Assembly (NCBI GenBank): GCA_017644425.1
Contig: JAEPLN010000001.1
Location: forward strand, 744,001-808,000
Length of the DNA: 64,000 bases
Direction of reading: 5' to 3'
DNA from: Prochlorococcus marinus CUG1433
GTDB taxonomy: Bacteria; Cyanobacteriota; Cyanobacteriia; PCC-6307; Cyanobiaceae
The notes beneath the pieces were generated by a model, which saw only the letters and a program-made list of their open reading frames with translations, searched no databases and was not told where the DNA came from. Positions 38,604 to 45,640 of this stretch are shown piece by piece. The position numbers and the translations under genes are program-made. Every line of letters starts with the position of its first letter. Positions within the stretch are counted from its first letter, which is position 1.

Positions 38604-39563
38604 TTATATGGTTTTTTTAAAAATCTGATCTTTTAGGTAAAAAGGGAAAAAAGAAGAATTTTCATTTGATGTTGGAAAATTATTAATTTCTTTAAGATAA
38701 TTTTTTTGATCCACAACTAATTTTAAACCACCATTGTATAAAACCTCACCCCCCAATTTTTTTTTAAAATTGTCAATACCGTCATTCTTCCTAACTCCCC
38801 CTCCTAAAAAGAATGTTTTAAAGCCTAATGATTTCAAAAAAATTATTTCATTCCACAACATCAAATAACCATAAGAATAACCATTATTTTTAGAAGCAGC
38901 AAAAACAAAATCGGCATTATCATTTTTTTGGTTAATACCAATTAAATGCATTAATTGAATTTCTTTATTAACTTTTAAACAAAATAAAAAATTATTATCA
39001 AGTTTAAGGATTTCTTTCATAAAAAATGAGTTTATAAATTGACTATTATTAGCGCCAACAGAAGACATAAAATTACTATAGAGTTCAAAAAAATAATTTT
39101 CTTCTTCTTTTGTTGCAATATTAAATTCATAAAAAGATTTACTTAATTCGGTATTTTTTCTATTTTTTTTACTAATATTTTTTTTAAGTTGATCCTCAGT
39201 ATTTTTTAGATCAATATAGTAACTATTTAATCTCTCAGAAAAAATATCTTTTAACTTATTAGGAAACGCTTCTTTTAAATTAAATTTACTTATTAATGGC
39301 AAGTATAGAGTTGTGATATTTTTTAATGATATTTCTTCAATTATTTTTTCGAGCTTATCAATTGAAGAACTACTAATAATATTGAAAGAGGAATATGAGT
39401 TTACAGGTAAATAATTTGTAGTTTCATTAAATCGATATTCTAGAAACTTTAAATTAAATATATTTTCTTTGCTTTGATTCAAAGAGACCAATTCTTTATT
39501 TTTAAATTTCGAATAAATTTTTAATATTTCATCTGTATTATACCAATTATCCAAGTTATTCAT
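38604..39563 (-). CDS. FemAB/GNAT-like acyltransferase
   Basis: A 319-residue protein with the C-terminal GNAT-like fold of FemAB/FemX-type enzymes: a charged stretch (KKNISKKNRKNTELS, about 132-146), then the acceptor-binding core (ADFVFAASKNNGYSYGYLMLWNEI) and the diagnostic GGGVRKNDGIDNFKKKLGG near residue 255. Such proteins transfer amino acids or acyl groups onto sugars or peptides. It is two bases downstream of the methyltransferase gene, so they form a unit that probably decorates a surface sugar; the donor is unknown. Confidence 0.75.
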   Translation of the reverse strand: MNNLDNWYNTDEILKIYSKFKNKELVSLNQSKENIFNLKFLEYRFNETTNYLPVNSYSSFNIISSSSIDKLEKIIEEISLKNITTLYLPLISKFNLKEAFPNKLKDIFSERLNSYYIDLKNTEDQLKKNISKKNRKNTELSKSFYEFNIATKEEENYFFELYSNFMSSVGANNSQFINSFFMKEILKLDNNFLFCLKVNKEIQLMHLIGINQKNDNADFVFAASKNNGYSYGYLMLWNEIIFLKSLGFKTFFLGGGVRKNDGIDNFKKKLGGEVLYNGGLKLVVDQKNYLKEINNFPTSNENSSFFPFYLKDQIFKKTI

Positions 39564-39565
39564 TT

Positions 39566-40261
39566 TTATCTAGAAGTACAAATAACTGTCCAATAAAACT
39601 CTTCAAGGCCCCACCAGTTATTCTCACAAAAGCCAATTTTGAACCCTTCAAATTTTTGACTTAAGAGATTGATAATTTCAGTATCAGTTTCAAAAAATTT
39701 TATTTTCAATCCATTTCTAATTCTCAATGGGTCATCTTTTACAACTGCATAATTATCTTTAAGAATTTCGGCATTTTTCAAAAGATAACTTTTATTTGTT
39801 GGAATAGAAAAAATAAATCGACCACCCTTTTTTATAATTCTACTAATCTCATTTAAATTTGAGCTAAAGGAATCATTATTGTTTAGATAATAAAATGAAT
39901 GACATGCAACTATACAATCAAAGAATTCTTTTTGAAAGTTACTATTACTATTATTGCCAACTTGCAAAATAGCTTTGTAATTATTGAATTCTAAATTTTT
40001 AGAACAAAATTCCAAAATTTCTTTATTAATTTCTAGTCCATATACTCTATATCCTAAATCACTAAGAAAAGGTATATTTCTTCCATCACCACAACCCAAG
40101 TCCAAAACTTTTTTACCTTTATAAAAAGTTTTATCATTTGGTTTTAAATTAGGATAGGTTCCTAAAAAAGACCTTACAACGAATTCAGTTGGATATAGTT
40201 TTGAAAGTTTTTTCCCTTTATAATATTTTGTATATTGAAGATAAATATCTTTATTAATCAT
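39566..40261 (-). CDS. class I SAM-dependent methyltransferase
   Basis: A 231-residue Rossmann-fold methyltransferase. Motif I is KVLDLGCGDGRNIPFL (near residue 49); the later motifs VYGLEINKEILEFC, DCIVACHSFYYL and IIKKGGRFIFSIPT are all in order. It resembles the methyltransferase-11/25 group that acts on small molecules and nucleotide sugars. It is followed after two bases by the FemAB-like gene on the same strand; the pair recalls sugar N-acyl/methyl tailoring sets. Confidence 0.85.
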   Translation of the reverse strand: MINKDIYLQYTKYYKGKKLSKLYPTEFVVRSFLGTYPNLKPNDKTFYKGKKVLDLGCGDGRNIPFLSDLGYRVYGLEINKEILEFCSKNLEFNNYKAILQVGNNSNSNFQKEFFDCIVACHSFYYLNNNDSFSSNLNEISRIIKKGGRFIFSIPTNKSYLLKNAEILKDNYAVVKDDPLRIRNGLKIKFFETDTEIINLLSQKFEGFKIGFCENNWWGLEEFYWTVICTSR

Positions 40262-40437
40262 TAGAAAGATTATTTGTATAATTTTAAATTAAATGGTTTT
40301 AGTTTTAGGTCAAGATTAATACTTTAGGAGTAATTTTTATAGTCACTGAAAAAATTTTATTCATTACACAATAACAATTAATCTCGTTTTTGTGATTAGA
40401 AAAATTTAAGCTGGAGGAAAATATATTTTCACAAAAA
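40262..40437. other. short AT-rich gap
   Basis: Between the WbqC-like gene and the methyltransferase gene, both on the minus strand. No gene, RNA or clear terminator is seen; it probably holds the promoter of the methyltransferase/FemAB unit. Confidence 0.3.
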
Positions 40438-41127
40438 TCAAATATATTGCATATGCTCATAACATTTTCTTCCACAATTGAAAATAAGATCTAATATTGA
40501 TAGATTATCTACAAAACCACCCCATAGCTGTCTATAACTCCCATATTTAGAATAGTTAATATATGATAATTTTATTTTATTTTCTTTAAATATATTTTGG
40601 TCAATATAATTTTTTGCTGATGGGCCGGTAACATATTCGCAGGCATTTAAATCTTTGCATATATTAACCAATCTTTCTGTTTTCCCATTTTTTAAATTAA
40701 ATTCAGAAGAATCTCTGATTTTAGTAGTAATTTCAAGATAATTACAAATCAATTCAATTAATCTTCTATTCAATTCCGAAAGATAAATATAGTTTTCTTC
40801 AAAGTATATTTTCTCAAGTTCTGATGATAAATCTTCAAAAAAAGGTGCTTTTGAATAACTTGATTTTAAACTTTTCCAGTGACTATTTTTCCAAGATTGA
40901 CCATCTATTTCTGCTTCTTTAATTTTTTGAAAATATTTTCCTTTAACTTTTACTGGAATACTAAGCCAAAGTGGACCATCTTTTGTTTTTATCTTGTTTC
41001 TATTTCTCCAATCACGTTTTGTATATTGCATATCATCAAAAATTATAAATTCGTCTACAGAAGCTATTAAATCAAAATAACCTCTCCAAGGAATATAGTT
41101 TGACTGAGATATAGCTATTTTTTTCAC
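40438..41127 (-). CDS. WbqC-like family protein
   Basis: A 229-residue protein with the WbqC family signature at the N-terminus: KKIAISQSNYIPWRGYFDLI, then DEFIIFDDMQYTKRDWRNRN and LWLSIPVK. WbqC proteins occur in O-antigen and surface polysaccharide clusters and are thought to act in sugar tailoring, possibly with aminoacyl or acyl transfer; the exact reaction is not established to my knowledge. Its presence with methyl-, acyl- and glycosyltransferases is the best argument that the island works on cell-surface glycans. Confidence 0.85.
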   Translation of the reverse strand: MKKIAISQSNYIPWRGYFDLIASVDEFIIFDDMQYTKRDWRNRNKIKTKDGPLWLSIPVKVKGKYFQKIKEAEIDGQSWKNSHWKSLKSSYSKAPFFEDLSSELEKIYFEENYIYLSELNRRLIELICNYLEITTKIRDSSEFNLKNGKTERLVNICKDLNACEYVTGPSAKNYIDQNIFKENKIKLSYINYSKYGSYRQLWGGFVDNLSILDLIFNCGRKCYEHMQYI

Positions 41128-41260
41128 TAATTTGAAACATATTTTTAGATTATTTTATATTAAAAAATTAATTAATTAACTTTTGAATTGCATAAAAAAA
41201 TTATAGAAATTAATACTCAAAAAATAAAAGATAAAATCAATAAGATATGGGGCGAATAAT

Positions 41261-41282
41261 AAATTAATCAATTGATTAATTT
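41261..41282. repeat. perfect 22-bp palindrome
   Basis: The left half is AAATTAATCAA and the right half is its exact reverse complement with no spacer. It is immediately followed by the ACTAGT repeat cluster. AT-rich palindromes arise by chance, but a 22-bp perfect one next to iterated repeats is notable; it could be a protein-binding or cruciform site. Confidence 0.5.
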
Positions 41283-41352
41283 GGACTAGTAAAAACGTTA
41301 AAAGACTAGTAAATAGACTAATAAAAATGTCCTATACTATTCTTACTAGTCC
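41283..41352. repeat. ACTAGT repeat cluster
   Basis: GACTAGTAAA occurs at 41284 and 41304 and a near copy GACTAATAAA at 41316, all direct. GGACTAGTAA (41283-41292) is also the inverse of TTACTAGTCC (41343-41352). A further TTACTAGTTA lies at 41501. Short iterated direct repeats near an inverted pair resemble arm-type sites bound by integrase or excisionase; this function is inference. Confidence 0.45.
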
Positions 41353-41389
41353 TTCCCTGATTGCATGGAGATCTAGTGACATACATAAA

Positions 41390-41410
41390 AAAGACCCAAT
41401 TAGGGTCTTT
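41390..41410 (-). terminator. Rho-independent-type terminator hairpin
   Basis: AAAGACCC and GGGTCTTT form a perfect 8-bp stem around a five-base loop. On the minus strand the stem ends in a run of T (six T in total), fitting termination of transcripts coming from the oxygenase gene at 41519-42262, about 110 bases upstream on that strand. Confidence 0.6.
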
Positions 41411-41518
41411 GTTCGACTATTTAAGACATATAAAAATCCTCGGGCGATTTAATAATAAGTCCTATAAGCGGTTCGAGTCGGCTTGGCTCAATAGTGATTT
41501 TTACTAGTTATGCCAATT

Positions 41519-42262
41519 TTATTTAATTTCATTTTGATATTTTAAAGTTTTAAATTCCGTATTAATAGGGAAATTTCTTTTTTTATATTCATTACATCCA
41601 AGATCAGAGAACCTTAATTGTACAGAAAATCGTATTTTATCAGAACAGTTATATCCACTAGCATGAACTAACTTTTGGTTAAAAATAATTGCTTGGCCAT
41701 ATTTAACATCGCAGTTCTCAAATTTAAATTTAAATTTTTTTTCAATAATCCCCTTTTTGTTTGGATAAACTTCATTTAGATGACTTTTTGCACATACTAA
41801 AAGAGATCCCTCTTTGAAAGAAGTATCTTGAAGAGGAATCCATATGGTAACAGAGTTTTCGCTGCCACAATTGTATGCATAATCTTGATGTTGAGAGAAC
41901 CTGGATTGTTCTTTTATAGGTAAATCAACCCTCAATACGGGTTGCAAATTATGTATGGGTTCTTTAAATTTGCATATACTTTTAAGTAACTCTTCAAAGT
42001 ATGGATGACCTCCTAATGAAAAAAGAGCTGATGAATTCCACAAATGCTTAACTCCAAGGTATTGGAGAGACTGATTTTTAAGCCTAAAGTTTACAATATC
42101 TCGATCGTCTGAAATTTTACCAAGATTTTTTGATTCACTTAAGCAATTATTTACACTAAAGATTTTTGCCCTTAAGTTTTCTAATAAAGGAATACAGGGA
42201 TTTATTGATACTCTAAAGTAACCTCTTTCATCAAGATCTTTCTTAAGCAATGAATAATCCAT
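41519..42262 (-). CDS. phytanoyl-CoA dioxygenase family oxygenase
   Basis: A 247-residue PhyH-type Fe(II)/2-oxoglutarate oxygenase. His125 and Asp127 in SQHQDYAY and His200 in QKLVHASGYN form the metal triad, and Arg211 in KIRFSVQLRF likely binds 2-oxoglutarate. WIPLQDTSFKEGSLLV is the conserved central strand pair of the family. Substrates of bacterial PhyH proteins range from lipids to sugars and antibiotics. The gene begins one base after the stop of the FkbM gene, so both are probably one transcript and may act in sequence. Confidence 0.83.
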   Translation of the reverse strand: MDYSLLKKDLDERGYFRVSINPCIPLLENLRAKIFSVNNCLSESKNLGKISDDRDIVNFRLKNQSLQYLGVKHLWNSSALFSLGGHPYFEELLKSICKFKEPIHNLQPVLRVDLPIKEQSRFSQHQDYAYNCGSENSVTIWIPLQDTSFKEGSLLVCAKSHLNEVYPNKKGIIEKKFKFKFENCDVKYGQAIIFNQKLVHASGYNCSDKIRFSVQLRFSDLGCNEYKKRNFPINTEFKTLKYQNEIK

Positions 42263-42952
42263 TTAATCCTTTCTCTTTATAAATAAATCTAATGAACATA
42301 TGGAGCCATTATTAAAATCAAAAAAGAAGTGACCAATTTGCTCTGAATCTCCATGAATAAATGTATAAAGTTCATAATCTAAATTCTCTAAAAAAGTTAA
42401 TATTTTGCTTAAAGATTCATTCTTTTCATAAAATCCTGAAATATTAACCTCAACCTGCAGATACTGCACTTTTTTGTGAAAAAGTGTTTCTTTTGCACCC
42501 TCCAAGACTTCAAAAGAATGACCTTGAGTATCAATTTTCAAGAAATCAATATTTTCAATAGATTCTTCAGATACGATATTATCAATAGTTTTGCACTGAA
42601 CAGTAAATTCTCTCTGCTTCACATAATCCCTTGAAAAATAATAACCTTTTTTATCCAGATCATAGAATGAATTTGCTTCAGAATTGGAATAGCATTTAAA
42701 ATTCCTCTCGTTTTGATTATTTGAAATCGCAAAATTTTGAACTTTGCTATTGCAATCTGAGAATTCTTTTTGTAATTTTTCTGATAATAATGGATCTGGC
42801 TCAAATAAATAAAGTTTTGAATTAGAAAATAAAGATCGAAAATTTTTTGAAGATTGACCTTTGTTTGCACCAATATCAAAAAATAATGGTGATTCAGTAC
42901 ATATAAAATGTCTTAGAAGATCATTCTTACAAGTTATAGATGATATGGACAT
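42263..42952 (-). CDS. FkbM-family methyltransferase
   Basis: A 229-residue SAM-dependent methyltransferase of the FkbM group. Motif I is LFFDIGANKGQSSKNFR near residue 24; NIDFLKIDTQGHSFEVLEGAK near residue 135 is the family's most recognisable block. FkbM proteins O-methylate sugars or polyketides. In picocyanobacterial islands they usually accompany glycan genes. Its stop is directly followed by the PhyH-type oxygenase start. Confidence 0.85.
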   Translation of the reverse strand: MSISSITCKNDLLRHFICTESPLFFDIGANKGQSSKNFRSLFSNSKLYLFEPDPLLSEKLQKEFSDCNSKVQNFAISNNQNERNFKCYSNSEANSFYDLDKKGYYFSRDYVKQREFTVQCKTIDNIVSEESIENIDFLKIDTQGHSFEVLEGAKETLFHKKVQYLQVEVNISGFYEKNESLSKILTFLENLDYELYTFIHGDSEQIGHFFFDFNNGSICSLDLFIKRKD

Positions 42953-43169
42953 TTAATTAATCTGAATAAAAGTATAAAAAGTTTTTTATAAATTCTTGTT
43001 AATTTTATTTTAGTAAGTAGAAAAGTCAAAAATCTCGTAATTTTAAAAATATTATTAATAAAAAATTGATTTATCTGTAAATTTTTAATAAAGATTGAAA
43101 AGCTTTTATAATTTTAGTCAAAATCATTGACATAAGCATTCTTAAGAACCCTGATATACCCGCTCAAAA

Positions 43170-43189
43170 AGAGACTTTTGAAAGTCTCT
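43170..43189. repeat. perfect 9-bp inverted repeat
   Basis: AGAGACTTT and AAAGTCTCT are separated by two bases. No T-tract follows on either strand, so termination is not evident. It lies in the coding-like repeat region near the right end of the island. Confidence 0.5.
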
Positions 43190-43213
43190 GGAAGTGATTG
43201 GAAGTGTTATTAA

Positions 43214-43252
43214 ACTCCCCAGCCAAAAGTCGGAGAGACCTCTCCTGGGAGT
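43214..43252. repeat. nested GC-rich hairpin
   Basis: The outer arms ACTCCC and GGGAGT enclose an inner perfect hairpin GGAGAG/CTCTCC (43232-43245). It is far more GC-rich than its surroundings. It could be a structured RNA or recombination site; nothing known to me matches it. Confidence 0.45.
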
Positions 43253-43304
43253 GCCTGAAAAAACCTGATATAAGAAATCGAAGAAGCAGATATATTTCAT
43301 GACC

Positions 43305-43486
43305 ATGACTAATTTAGAAAATAGATCTTTTTAACATTAAAAGAGGTTTCAAAATTAATTGGACTATCAGTATCAACGATCAATCGCGTGGTCAAAAAAA
43401 GAGACTTAACCTCAAAAGTAAAAATATCGCTAAAAAGAATGATTTTTATAAAAAACGAAATAGAAGAATGGATAAATGCAAGATGA
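43305..43486 (+). pseudogene. AlpA/excisionase-like HTH protein, frameshifted (copy 2)
   Basis: The ATG at 43305 starts MTNLENRSF and then hits a stop; adding one T in the T-run at about 43328 joins it to a frame reading LTLKEVSKLIGLSVSTINR, VVKKRDLTSKVKISLKR and ending EIEEWINAR before TGA at 43484-43486. The product would be about 60 residues, the size of AlpA-type regulators, and is clearly related to the copy at 34757. The single-base loss in a homopolymer suggests decay, or less likely a sequencing error or slippage. Confidence 0.6.
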
Positions 43487-43550
43487 AATAGATATAAAAA
43501 AAGGTATTATTTAAAAAATTATATTTAATAATCATTTCTCCATATTTGCA

Positions 43551-43841
43551 ATGTCCTCATTAAGGTTTTTACTTATTTTTATTTTTTCTTTTTCCTTATC
43601 ATCAAATGCTACTCCAACCATCAGAGAGCATTATTCAGATAATTATTTAAAGTTAGTTGAATTAATCTTTGATAAACATAATGTAGACATAATGAATAGA
43701 GATTTTTATGAAGGTTATAGTATGAAATTTGAAGACAAATGTAATGCTGAAGTTAAATTAAAGACTTACTCATCTTTATTAAATATTTTCAAAGTAAATA
43801 TATGCACTAATCAAAGTGAGATTATTTCAGAAAGAGTATAA
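43551..43841 (+). CDS. small exported hypothetical protein (96 aa)
   Basis: Begins with a signal peptide (MSSLRFLLIFIFSFSLSSNA) followed by about 75 residues with two Cys (DKCNAEV and VNICTN) that could pair in the periplasm. No family recognised. ATG start at 43551 with little ribosome-binding signal. It converges with the hypothetical gene at 43853, 11 bases away. Confidence 0.55.
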   Translation: MSSLRFLLIFIFSFSLSSNATPTIREHYSDNYLKLVELIFDKHNVDIMNRDFYEGYSMKFEDKCNAEVKLKTYSSLLNIFKVNICTNQSEIISERV

Positions 43842-43852
43842 AAAAAATTCTT

Positions 43853-44242
43853 TTAAAAATTTTTAATCTTTTCATTAACAAAATCCCTAATAAATAATCT
43901 TGTCGCCATTTTGACAATTTGATCTTCAATAGGATCAAATCTGATCTTTTCGAAAAATTTATACAATTTTATCATTGTATATTTCTTTGCAATCATAATT
44001 TCAGAATATGAATTTGCAGAAAATATACTTTTTTTATTATTCTTGTTTTTCATTTCTTGAATTTTTAAAAAGTCCAATTCCATTGGGAAAAAATACATAT
44101 ATACGGTACTATCTATCTCCTGAAGAATTCTAAAAATCTCTGGAATCCTGAAAGAATCCTCGACAAAAAAAGATTCATGAAATATATCGCTATCAACTTT
44201 TCCATGATGAATAATTAACTTTATAAATTCTCTTTCATTCAT
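43853..44242 (-). CDS. hypothetical protein (129 aa)
   Basis: No recognised domain. I start it at the ATG at 44242 (MNEREFIKLIIHHGK); a TTG at 44266 would add eight residues. The protein is mixed alpha, with aromatic segments (STVYMYFFPMELDF) and a basic C-terminal half (KKYTMIKLYKFFEKIRFDP). It is the last gene before the tRNA-Asn end of the island. It could be a real accessory gene; composition is like its neighbours. Confidence 0.5.
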   Translation of the reverse strand: MNEREFIKLIIHHGKVDSDIFHESFFVEDSFRIPEIFRILQEIDSTVYMYFFPMELDFLKIQEMKNKNNKKSIFSANSYSEIMIAKKYTMIKLYKFFEKIRFDPIEDQIVKMATRLFIRDFVNEKIKNF

Positions 44243-44366
44243 CAAATAAACAAGTGGCGATAACAATAAAATAATGGTTTTTAAAAGAAAATAGTTTAAT
44301 AATTTACAATCTTATCAAGACAATTTCACGACCATCTACAAGTCAAAATAATAGAAAATCTTAAAA

Positions 44367-44396
44367 AAGACCTCAAGTAAATTAACTTGAAGTCTT
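44367..44396 (-). terminator. terminator of tRNA-Asn
   Basis: AAGAC-C-TCAAGT and ACTTGA-A-GTCTT form a stem with one mismatch around a short AT loop. On the minus strand it is followed by a run of T (complement of AAAAAA at 44363-44368). It lies 18 bases past the tRNA-Asn 3' end, so it most likely ends that transcript. Confidence 0.6.
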
Positions 44397-44413
44397 AAGA
44401 ACCCAAAATTGAA

Positions 44414-44485
<72 letters not shown>

Positions 44486-44496
44486 ATATAAGATGA

Positions 44497-44525
44497 ATTT
44501 AGCTCTTCTAAGTACCTTATGACAA
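44497..44525 (-). promoter_or_regulatory. possible tRNA-Asn promoter
   Basis: On the minus strand TTGTCA (44520-44525) is followed after 17 bases by CTAAAT (44497-44502), a weak -10. A start about 44490 would lie just upstream of the tRNA. The -35 is good and the -10 poor, so this is tentative. Confidence 0.3.
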
Positions 44526-44534
44526 GTAGAAAGT

Positions 44535-45185
44535 TTAATTATATTTAAATTTAGATGGTATTTGCCAATTAGATAAAAAACCATTTTTCAATTCTGCTAC
44601 TGCATCAGCGTAAGTTAATTCTTCATAACGGTGTGTTATCCACAAAACGGTTAAAGGTTTTTCAGTGTCACTTGTCAGATTTTTAATGGTTTTTAAAACT
44701 TTTAATTGGCTAAATTGATCTAACAAAGCAGTAGGCTCATCTAAAAGAATAAAATTTCTGTCACTAATAAGAGCGCACGCAATTGTTAATCGTTGTTTTT
44801 GACCACCACTTAAAGTATGCACAGGCCTTTTTTCAAAACCATTCAATCCAACCTGGTCAAGAACATATTTTATTTTTCTATTAATTTCATAATCATCTAT
44901 ATTTTGATTAATGTTAATTAAAAGTTCGCTCCTGCAATTTGGCATCAATATTTGATGATCAGGATTTTGAAATACCATGCCAATATTTGCGTTACAATTA
45001 ATAATTCCTTTTTTAGGTTCAATTATTCCATTAATTAATTTTAAAAGCGTACTTTTACCACTTCCATTTTCACCAACAATCATCCAGAAACCTGGAGTAT
45101 TTATTGAGAAACTACAGTTATATATTAAATTTTCTTTTTTTGCAGGATATGAAAAAGAGACATCTTTGAAATTAATATGAGGCAT
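44535..45185 (-). CDS. ABC transporter ATP-binding protein
   Basis: A 216-residue ABC ATPase with Walker A GENGSGKST, Q-loop MVFQNPDHQILMP, signature LSGGQKQRL and Walker B FILLDEPTALL. The NPDHQ wording is like EcfA/CbiO energy-coupling ATPases for vitamins or cobalt/nickel, but no permease is adjacent, so the substrate is open. I choose the ATG at 45185 (MPHINFKDVSFSYP) since ABC proteins begin right before this strand; a GTG at 45212 would add nine residues. It follows the UPF0367-like gene on the same strand. Confidence 0.85.
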   Translation of the reverse strand: MPHINFKDVSFSYPAKKENLIYNCSFSINTPGFWMIVGENGSGKSTLLKLINGIIEPKKGIINCNANIGMVFQNPDHQILMPNCRSELLININQNIDDYEINRKIKYVLDQVGLNGFEKRPVHTLSGGQKQRLTIACALISDRNFILLDEPTALLDQFSQLKVLKTIKNLTSDTEKPLTVLWITHRYEELTYADAVAELKNGFLSNWQIPSKFKYN

Positions 45186-45214
45186 TTCATTTTCGAAAGA
45201 ATTTCTTATCACTT

Positions 45215-45490
45215 TTAATCATCTATGTCCAGAGAAAAACCTGGTCTTTTAGCTCCTCCAGCTACCGATGATTTTTCGTATATTTGTATAGAAATAATTT
45301 CTTGAGCTCTAACAGCAATTTTTTTATCCTGCACTTTATCACAAGTTAATTCAATCAAGTTTGAAACTTCTAAATTTTCATTCATAGATTTTTTTATTTC
45401 ATCATAAGTTCTTTGTATATCATCATATTCTTTCTTCTGAATTGAAAGCGGAAATGGTGAATATCTTAGACTTAGTTCAAGCGAATACAT
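45215..45490 (-). CDS. UPF0367-like cyanobacterial protein
   Basis: A 91-residue protein beginning MYSLELSLRYSPFPLSIQKK, then a helical segment and LIELTCDKVQDKKIAVRAQEI, ending AGGAKRPGFSLD. This pattern matches the UPF0367 family, which is conserved in cyanobacteria and of unknown function. The ATG at 45490 is preferred because the conserved sequence begins there; a frame extending further upstream encodes an unlikely Tyr/Phe/Lys-rich leader. Confidence 0.8.
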   Translation of the reverse strand: MYSLELSLRYSPFPLSIQKKEYDDIQRTYDEIKKSMNENLEVSNLIELTCDKVQDKKIAVRAQEIISIQIYEKSSVAGGAKRPGFSLDIDD

Positions 45491-45640
45491 AATAATAATC
45501 AAACTCTTCTTATAATAATAAAAATTCTTGATTAAAAAGTTATTTAAATTAAATTCTTTTGAGAAAATTATATAAAAGGTATTTAAATACAATTATCATA
45601 TAGTTATGAGATTTTATTTTGAAATTTAAATAATCATTTT

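Larger units (their letters stand above)
41128..41518. other. repeat-rich gap in the middle of the island
   Basis: No gene. It holds a perfect 22-bp palindrome (41261-41282), a cluster of GACTAGTAAA-type repeats (41283-41352), a Rho-independent-type hairpin (41390-41410), a CGGGCG-containing match to the tRNA-Asn end (41437-41446) and a T-arm-like fragment (41460-41486). This density of structure is unlike any other gap in the window and suggests an old recombination junction. Confidence 0.45.
42953..43304. other. structured gap upstream of AlpA-like copy 2
   Basis: No intact gene. The first 160 bases are plain AT-rich DNA. From 43114 to 43296 the minus strand reads as two related, stop-separated peptide-like stretches (see findings). 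The same DNA forms a perfect 9-bp hairpin at 43170-43189 and a nested hairpin at 43214-43252, and CCTGATATA occurs twice (43150 and 43264). Confidence 0.4.

Noticed and set aside
41261-41352. CRISPR array
   Set aside because: Repeats are about 10 bases with irregular 10-20 base spacing, and no cas genes are present.
42619-42879. 86-codon minus-strand frame overlapping the FkbM gene
   Set aside because: It lies wholly inside the FkbM methyltransferase gene in another frame, and the FkbM motifs are clear.
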